Translations under genes and position numbers: made by a program
Notes under the pieces: model-generated
The model's database searches: none
What the model saw: the letters and a program-made list of their open reading frames with translations, nothing else
What the model was told of the DNA's origin: nothing
In this document: in pieces, positions 42,765-43,724 of the stretch
Numbering within the stretch: position 1 is the stretch's first letter
How the letters are laid out: each line of letters starts with the position of its first letter
DNA from: Euplotes aediculatus
Taxonomy: Eukaryota; Ciliophora; Spirotrichea; Euplotida; Euplotidae
NCBI GenBank assembly: GCA_030463445.1
Contig: JAQGFW010000567.1
Location: forward strand, 1-43,724
DNA length: 43,724 nucleotides
Reading direction: 5' to 3'

Positions 42765-42780
42765 GATTATTTTCTGAATT

Positions 42781-43608
42781 TTACGCAATATGATAAAATT
42801 TTGCGGCATTTTCGCCAAAAATCTTGGCTTTTTCGGTACTTGAAAGTTTATCGAAGTATGATTCTACGATACCCAATTGCTCTTCGTATTGGGCCGCAAC
42901 CAAGCAAACTGGCCAGTCGGAGCCGTACATGATTCGGTCGGGACCAAAACATTCAAAAACAATATCGAGATAAATATAAAAATCTTCTTTTTTCCAATTT
43001 TGCCAATCTGCTTCTGTTACCATTCCCGAAATCTTACACATCACGTGCGGGAACTCCGAAAGTTTTTGCATATAGTTTGCCCATCGTACAATCTCCTTAT
43101 CTTTGATGTAGGGCTTTGCTATATGGTCTATAACAAATTGATTATCAAGGCATTGGCGAATTAAATGAACGGCATCTTTCATTTGAGTTGGATAAATCAG
43201 AATATCATAAGTGTAATTGTGTGGGGCTAATTGTTGAATGCCTTTGATGAATTGCTCATCACGCATAAATCCGACTGGCTCGCCCTGAACAATGTGTCTG
43301 AAACCCTTAATTAATTTGAATTGTCGGTAAAATTCGAGGCGTTCGCCAAGATTATCGGATTTGAAATCAACCCAACCTACGATTCCTTTAATGAAATCGT
43401 ATAATTCGGCAAATTTCAAAAAATACTCATTTTCGGCCTCGGTTTGATTGACTTGTACCAAAACACAACCATCGAAGTTATGTTTTTGCAGGATTGGTTC
43501 TAAATCAGACGGAAGAAAATCTCGTTGGATTGCCTTCATTGAATCGTCAATCCATGCGTAATCGGTTGCATTATAATGCCAAAAATGCTGATGTGAGTCA
43601 ATCCTCAT
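42781..43608 (-). CDS. lactonase-like amidohydrolase (COG3618 type)
   Basis: This 275-residue cytoplasmic TIM-barrel metal-dependent hydrolase has the family motifs: R-I-D-S-H-Q-H-F-W at the N-terminus, F-V-I-D-H-I-A-K-P in the middle and M-Y-G-S-D-W-P-V near the end, which together hold the metal-binding His and the catalytic Asp. Relatives include L-fuconolactonase and L-rhamnono-lactonase, and lactones are therefore the likely substrates. It is the first gene of the packed minus-strand set that continues through mntA, hepT, the acyl-CoA dehydrogenase, Uma2 and the kinase, all with gaps under 25 bases or overlaps. It may act on a lactone upstream of the hydroxy-acid steps, which is inference. 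Confidence 0.88.
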   Translation of the reverse strand: MRIDSHQHFWHYNATDYAWIDDSMKAIQRDFLPSDLEPILQKHNFDGCVLVQVNQTEAENEYFLKFAELYDFIKGIVGWVDFKSDNLGERLEFYRQFKLIKGFRHIVQGEPVGFMRDEQFIKGIQQLAPHNYTYDILIYPTQMKDAVHLIRQCLDNQFVIDHIAKPYIKDKEIVRWANYMQKLSEFPHVMCKISGMVTEADWQNWKKEDFYIYLDIVFECFGPDRIMYGSDWPVCLVAAQYEEQLGIVESYFDKLSSTEKAKIFGENAAKFYHIA

Positions 43609-43724
43609 AGCCTTATTATTTTAGGTGAATAATTTGTAGGCAATATAAGAATATCATTCAAATCACGAACTTAGATTAGATAATATTTAGATAAAATGTT
43701 GAATAAAGAAGAATAAAATGTTTA

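Noticed and set aside
42474-42818. Longer mntA start at 42818
   Set aside because: It would overlap the upstream amidohydrolase gene by 38 bases and add an 18-residue extension unlike the family; the ATG at 42764 fits better.

Overview
The window looks like chromosomal DNA of a member of the Bacteroidota, most likely the Cytophagales (Spirosomaceae-like; genus not assignable by eye). The evidence is a low G+C content, a SusC/SusD pair, type IX secretion (T9SS) C-terminal domains, HmuY, the Bacteroidota-type RpoZ/Rpb6-like protein, and promoters of the TTTG-N19-TAnnTTTG type. No phage, transposase, CRISPR array, rRNA or tRNA gene was found. No gene-free stretch exceeds 300 bases. The last 116 bases (43609-43724) are AT-rich upstream sequence with no recognisable promoter.

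Layout. (1) 2-7356, plus strand: a probable heme/iron-uptake operon made of a PepSY membrane protein (cut by the window edge), a DUF4198-like periplasmic protein, a TonB-dependent receptor, an HmuY-like lipoprotein, a DUF6686-like small protein and a DUF6607-like secreted protein. A terminator follows, then a Fur-family regulator. (2) 7358-8680, minus: a secreted metal-dependent amidohydrolase. (3) 8844-17863, plus: two secreted modular proteins built from WD-K-x-GG repeats, Ig-like segments and a shared C-terminal module, followed by a subtilisin-like protease with a T9SS domain and a small D/K-rich secreted protein. This block carries clear signs of segmental duplication and domain shuffling and is the most unusual part of the window. 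(4) 17919-19440: a NUDIX hydrolase and a DUF2911 protein. (5) 19490-29925, minus: an FG-GAP/UnbV lipoprotein, SusD, SusC, and an FG-GAP lipoprotein with a c-type heme motif, forming a nutrient-uptake locus. (6) 30039-31145, minus: mnmA. (7) 31337-38253, plus: a degenerate TrpF-like protein, a DUF4105 membrane protein, an inositol-monophosphatase-family enzyme, an OstA/LptA-like protein, a small T9SS protein, BamD and the RpoZ-like protein. (8) 38318-43608, minus: a DUF481-type outer-membrane protein, then a tightly packed set (transcribed from the high-coordinate end) of a lactonase-like amidohydrolase, MntA, HepT, an acyl-CoA dehydrogenase, a Uma2 nuclease-fold protein and an APH-family kinase.

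How the parts work together. Region 1 should bring heme or iron through the outer membrane, with Fur as the probable iron sensor. Region 5 should import a polymeric or complex nutrient captured by surface lipoproteins. The kinase and acyl-CoA dehydrogenase of region 8 resemble the pair used to phosphorylate and dehydrate 4-hydroxyacyl-CoAs, with a toxin-antitoxin pair and a Uma2 gene lodged among them. The best candidates for something undescribed are the chimeric surface proteins of region 3: a 1669-residue protein that starts with a protease propeptide but has no protease, carries two seven-repeat blocks, and is bounded by direct repeats about 5.05 kb apart.
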